Positions 35,475-40,698 of a DNA stretch of 40,698 nucleotides are shown piece after piece. The translations under genes and the position numbers were made by a program. The stretch comes from Saccoglossus kowalevskii. Lineage: Eukaryota > Hemichordata > Enteropneusta > Harrimaniidae. The stretch spans positions 255,917 to 296,614 of the forward strand of contig NW_003153249.1 of assembly GCF_000003605.2 (NCBI RefSeq), read 5' to 3'. Each line of letters opens with the position of its first letter. The stretch's first letter is position 1. The notes below the pieces were generated by a model. It saw only the letters and a program-made list of their open reading frames with translations. It had not been told where the DNA came from and made no database searches.

Positions 35475-38400
35475 GTGAGTATTGTTTTTTTATTGTGATC
35501 GCTCTCTCCTCCATTGTCCAGCGTATATTCGATCGATCGCTGATTTAAACGTGATTCAAACTGAAAAATTATCTGTTTTACTACTACCAACAGGCGCCTT
35601 AGCCAGTGAAGATCAGATTCGTGTCACACCATCACTGAGAAGCAAAAGAGGTAAGTGTTCTGGGTGCCATATGTTACGTGTTCCCCACTTCACGGGGGAG
35701 AGGTTATTTTAGCTATCACTTCTAAACATCTTAGAAATAAATGTCGCCTCTTAGCTGAGTGTGTCATCAACCGTGTTATGTCTTTTTGCTTATCACGAAA
35801 TCGGACCTTTTTTTTTATTCTGACTGCACACGCAACACGTCGGGTGTGTATTGTATATGTACAGCTGTAGTGCGTAACCTAATAATATAGGGTACACGTG
35901 GAACTGAGCAGGGACTATGATGTGTTATCTATTCTAACACCACCTCTGAACCCGCATGTGTTATCATACAATGACGAATAAAATACATTGTCTTTAATTT
36001 AATTTGAAATATTTCGTGATCTTTTTAAAAAAAAAAAACTACCAGTTTGTCAATATAATATATAATAAACTATTATTTAAAAAAAAGGCACCATAATATT
36101 TAAAATAAAATTATTTATATTTGTATTTTATCATTATTTAAAAAATAAAATTGCCTCGCTGAATATAAATTATACACTGAGAAATGATGATGACAATTAG
36201 AACACTGTTACTGGAACTTGCAGAAATGGGAATACATTATTAATAATACACAATATTGTCATTGACACAGCAAGCATTATGTGGGCTACTCTGAATATGT
36301 TATTATACCTCGTTTCCTATCCTTTGTGTCACTGCATCTGACTAGCCTTCAGCTAAGCTCTAATATGGACTGGATTAAGTAAGATATTAAACTCTTATGA
36401 CACAAAGTCTCTTAAAATACAAGTTACAAATATAAATATTGTCATATGTTAATTATCAGAGAATTATAATATTTGTTGGTCAATTACCGAATATCTTAAT
36501 AAATATGAAAAGCACATCGTATTTGTCATTATAATTAACAGTCATGGTTATTATTTTATGTGTGATATAATAGAAATATATGCCTATTGGTTATGCTGAC
36601 ACCTGTTATATTTTCCCTTCCCACCTGTTATCTATATTGATTACCACACACACATGCATTGATTGCCATTTTTTATTCTCATTCATTATTGCTTTATCCT
36701 GTATAGGGCTTAATTATTCGCTGTGTTTTATTGTCATTTGTTTCACTGATTTAAAACTCAGAGAATATGTACAATAAACAACAGAATGTCTGCTTCACAA
36801 AGCAATGAATTTAAAACCTAGTGTATGTTCCTGAAACATCAAATACACAAAAATACACCCAGGGAATATTTTTCCCTCTACAGTGCACTATGCACAGTAT
36901 ATTGTTTATACATATATCCACATTGTAATTGCAATTTTAGAAACCATCTGTGATACAAAAAATTAATCCATCTGTGTTAGTGTCCATTGAGTATTCTGAA
37001 GATTATCAATTTATTCGATAGCCACATGCTCAGTTCAACCAGCCGCCAAAATATACTTTATTATATTACACAACAGTAAATAAATTACCATCTGAATTAC
37101 CCCCAGTGAATAAACCATTTCAGTGCTTAAGAATAATTTTTTAAGCAGCTATGAATATTAAACGGTTTCTTTATGAGAGGCCATTTTTTATGCAATTCAA
37201 AATTACAATTTTGATCTCATTGATCCAAGCAAGCAATCAAATCATGCTAAGATTGGTAGCATGTCGCTTTGTGTGTTGCAGCATTATTAGTGTATCATTT
37301 AAAAACATTTATATTTGATATTTAATATGTACATGGATGCATTGTAGTTATTATTCAGTTATTGTTTGGTGAATGTAGCATGGAAAAGGAAAATTACTTT
37401 TTTCATGTGACAGTATGCGTATCTTAATGCTATTATAGCAATGTTGATGGTTGATGTCAGATTCAGTTTACTTTTAATTATATTAAATATACAGGTACCA
37501 TGTACCAGTAGAATATACCCATCAGATAATCAAATATTTTGCTACAATGCTTGGGTAATAAAGTGATAAAACAATATTTGATTTTGTTACATATCCTGAT
37601 TTTTTTTAGAATTGTCAGACAATTTGCCTAATGTACAAATGTAGTTAGTAACCTAAAAAAATTAGTCAAATTAACATTTTGTGTTGCATCATAACATTTT
37701 GTACTTTATAAGTATTACAAAAGGATTACAAAATTGACATTATTTTTTATTATGTTTAATGAAGAAATGTTTTCATTGTGGGCTATGGAAGTGCTGCTAA
37801 ATTGTAATTTTATGCATGTATTTCAGCAGTTTTTCTTAAAAAAAACCCTGATAGATGATGAAATCACATAGTGTTCACTAATATACTAAAAGAATTACTT
37901 AATTATAGACATATTTGACACAATCTATTGTGACTGCTATATTTGCTAAAATCGCACACCGAATGTGTCATAAAAACTGATTCCTTCTGAGAAATGTAAA
38001 TAAATGAATGTGAAAAATATATAAATTAAATATAAGCTTTGTGATTACATGTACATTTATTCATTCATCTTGCCCTAAACACAATTAGTCTGTATCTAAG
38101 TGTACTGTGTTTCTGACGTTGTTCAATATATTGACGTCAAGGTTTGTGTGCCACCTACACATTATGTGAAGTGTAGTTAAAGAGGGTTTAACAAGGTTTT
38201 GGTTTTATATGCGCATATTTTATCAATTCTAGCTGATAATATGTAATGTCAAAATAGTTATAATAATGTGTTCCTGTATTATTCAAAACTTTATAAAAAT
38301 AGCAACATGAACAAGTTGTCATTAGTTTAAATGCAGGTGACAGTTCACTGTTTTTTCTAATTTTTTTTTTAACCATGTGATATAATATGTAACTTTCATA

Positions 38401-40698
38401 CTATTTGAGATACTGAGGTTTGTACTTAATATAAAAAACATGGCTTATGTCCTAAAAACAACAAAAACTTGTTTTTTTTTTATTTAACTATTATATATCC
38501 ATCCTCAGAGACAATCTGTATAGCATCTAGTGACTCTAAATATTTATTTACATATTTTTATCCTTTTAACATGAAATGAACTTATGAATAAACAAAATTA
38601 CATATTTTTATATTTTGAGCAGTGCAATAGAACACATCATGCTTATTCCTCAACAACCTAGGCCAGCTTCCCTTAATATCTATTTACAGTAATATGTATA
38701 ACTATAATATATCACAATACTATATACTAAATATAAATAAGCAGTGATATATACATGTATTTATTATTCACCATACATGTATAATACATTGTACAATGAC
38801 AATTATATAGCTGGGTCCATATACATTATGTACTGTCTGTGATGAATCCATCTTTGTTTGAGGATAAAAGATAACTAAACTGTTACCATGGTAACTATTT
38901 TGTGCCTGGAACTGGACTTGTTCACTAATAATAATGACATGAATATTTATTGATTTGAATGACAATTCAATGTGCACGTTTTCTACAGCTGGCACAATAC
39001 ATACTATTTTCATCAACACTGGTGACAAATACATGTAGCTTGTGCCATGTAAGGACCTCACCTCACTAATTTGTGACGGGTGTCTTGCTTTCCACCTCTA
39101 GACGATGTGAAATGTTGCTATTGCGCGAGGACATGCTGGCATGAGACTGAGAGGCAGTTACCTAAGAGTTGTGCGAGTCAAGGGCAGTATCTTAGAATAG
39201 CAAAAGTAGTGCAGAATTTGTTAAAGGGCTAAGAGATTCATATTACCAAATTTGCTCTTTTAGAGCATGGAGGTATAAGTACCTCAATGTTTAGAGGCAC
39301 ACCTCAAATAGAAGTACCCACTGTGAAAAGGGGAAAATATGCACTGCATTTAATTGGATTTTAGGTTGCAGATTAGTTACTTGGTTTTAAATTCACTGGA
39401 GAAAACAATACATTTTATTGTTAAATTTTAATATTCACTGAGTTTTAATTTCATGCATTCAGCTGTCATTTAACTGTATCAGCCAAAAAATCATATTTGT
39501 TGTATAGTGAATCATTAAAATAATATTTATTCTGACCACAAACGTCTGCTACTAGTATATACATGAGCACATGCACTACGAATAAAACGAATATGCTAAT
39601 GTATTTTATAAATTACCTTAGTTTGTGATAGCAAAATAAGGATGTGAAAATACGTAAGATGTCATGTAACATGCCGTATATTTATAATAGCATGCAAATA
39701 TGTAGAAATAAATTTTACAGCTGTCTATCTGTGTTCTGCTGTGCTCAGTGTGAAAACCATTTTACCCTCCATGTGTACACTCGTTTGGTTCCAAAATGGT
39801 TCATTTGATGGTAGTTTTAAGTATTCTAGTTAGATAATTATTTAAATATTAACAATACTTTGTCAGTTTTTCCAGTGCATCTATTCTGTGTTTATTGGCT
39901 TCCTACAGGTGGTTGCAATCTCTGTTTGTTCTGTTTAAAACAACATACGGCATAATTTTCTTATATCTACAAAACTGACCTGTTTTGTTTAATAGGAATT
40001 ATAATAAATTATCATTATAATAAATCAGTTTATTGCAGAGATTCAGACTCTAGCTACATGTGTGTCTACTGGAATCAGTGAGTGTTAGTATTGATTGCTT
40101 GTGATGATGGATTATAACTTTGACATATCATCTGCCAAAATGAATGAAAAAAAGTGTTGTCTGCAGGCAATGTGTTAATACAGCTGTTGTCATGTGATGT
40201 ACAGACAAATGCCATTCTAGGAAAGTAAATAGTGTTTCAGTCTGGTACAAAGAATTTTATACCCATATAAAACAGACTACTTTTAAATTATCAGTGTTAT
40301 ACTCGTGTTTTAGTGCTTTATGTATCTTTAAAAATTGACTGATGTCTTTATCCTTGACTTTTAGAAATGTACATTTATAAAGCAGTTAATTCGGCATGAG
40401 ATTGAAAAAATGCCATGTTTCTATTTTACCATGTGAAAAAAATAATGGTGTCTATAATGCCTGAGGGCAAAGTACAATGTTACGCTCTTATTTATACAAA
40501 ATTTATGCAAATATCAATTTAAATATAAATACATTATTATTGTAGAATTGAATGTATACATTATTGTGTGCTTTGTTATGTTATTTATTTATGCCTTGGG
40601 ATATAATGTGTACCCTTCAGAATAATCTCTCCCCATCTCTACCATAATGCTCTCCCCATCTCTACCATAATGTTCTCCCCATCTCTACCATAATGCTC
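35303..40698 (+). CDS. LMAN1: LMAN1 / ERGIC-53 cargo lectin, 5' part (gene runs off right edge)
   Basis: LMAN1 is a mannose-binding L-type lectin cycling between ER and Golgi intermediate compartment that exports glycoproteins. Two coding exons are visible. The start MASPVCSRIAVIVLFLAFIV opens a hydrophobic signal peptide (about residues 8-22), followed by the start of the lectin fold, RFEYKFSFKGPHMAQKDGSV, then PFFEFGG and SEDQIRVTPSLRSKRG. Human ERGIC-53 has RFEYKYSFKGPHLVQSDGTVPFWAHAGNAIPSSDQIRVAPSLKSQRG at the same place. The carbohydrate-binding residues, stalk, transmembrane segment and KKFF-type retrieval signal lie beyond the window. LMAN1L is the alternative paralogue; invertebrates usually have one gene. 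Confidence 0.9.
35594..35650 (+). CDS. LMAN1: LMAN1 coding exon 2 (short)
   Basis: 57 nt, acceptor ctaccaacag, phase 1 to 1, donor gtaagt. It encodes ALASEDQIRVTPSLRSKRG. The intron before it is only 119 bp. Confidence 0.9.
35651..40698 (+). other. LMAN1 intron 2 (at least 5 kb, continues)
   Basis: Very AT-rich with long A and T runs. I found no following lectin exon (expected to begin near VWTK). A copy of the CACATGCACTA repeat is at about 39567. A GC-richer patch at about 39100-39235 follows a good acceptor but lacks a donor. Confidence 0.75.
40626..40698 (+). repeat. 23-bp tandem repeat at window edge
   Basis: About three units of TCTCCCCATCTCTACCATAA plus three bases, nearly identical, truncated by the window end. 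Confidence 0.92.

Overview
This is intron-rich, AT-rich (visibly about two thirds A+T) nuclear DNA from an animal, most likely a marine invertebrate such as a hemichordate or lophotrochozoan. The clade cannot be fixed from the sequence alone. The evidence is three split genes with GT-AG introns whose translated exons match conserved animal proteins, many short non-autonomous transposons and minisatellites inside introns, and two runs of N (assembly gaps). There is no bacterial-style operon, CRISPR array, rRNA or recognisable tRNA.

Layout. (1) Positions 1-23697, minus strand: a DPP8/DPP9-type prolyl dipeptidyl peptidase. I could join 15 coding exons by phase into about 807 residues, from the start codon to just past the catalytic Asp. 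The exon with the catalytic His lies beyond the left edge. (2) Positions 23698-26112: a 2.4 kb head-to-head intergenic region, probably a shared or bidirectional promoter. (3) Positions 26113-28555, plus strand: BLOC1S6 (pallidin), complete in five coding exons, 205 residues. (4) Positions 28556-35302: intergenic, with a 255-N gap and a Harbinger-like MITE. (5) Positions 35303-40698, plus strand: the first two coding exons of LMAN1 (ERGIC-53); the rest lies to the right beyond a 3' intron of more than 5 kb.

The three genes do not form one pathway: a cytosolic peptidase, an endosome/lysosome-related-organelle trafficking subunit, and an ER-Golgi cargo lectin. Their linkage may be ancestral.

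The most unusual structure is in BLOC1S6. The exon 3/intron 3 boundary has been amplified into a tandem array of 13 copies of a 42-51 bp unit. Each copy carries an intact GTGAGT 5' splice site, all in the same reading frame, and the whole intron is open until the TAG at its own 3' splice site. Any of the 13 donors would therefore give an in-frame protein with 14-17 residues added per unit. Also notable: two inverted homologous repeats flanking DPP exons 10-13; two 1.4 kb AGTCCCCGTT-ended elements packed with 140-150 bp units that each hold a covarying GATGGC/GCCATC (YY1-like) hairpin; and a foldback element present three times with a shared short peptide.
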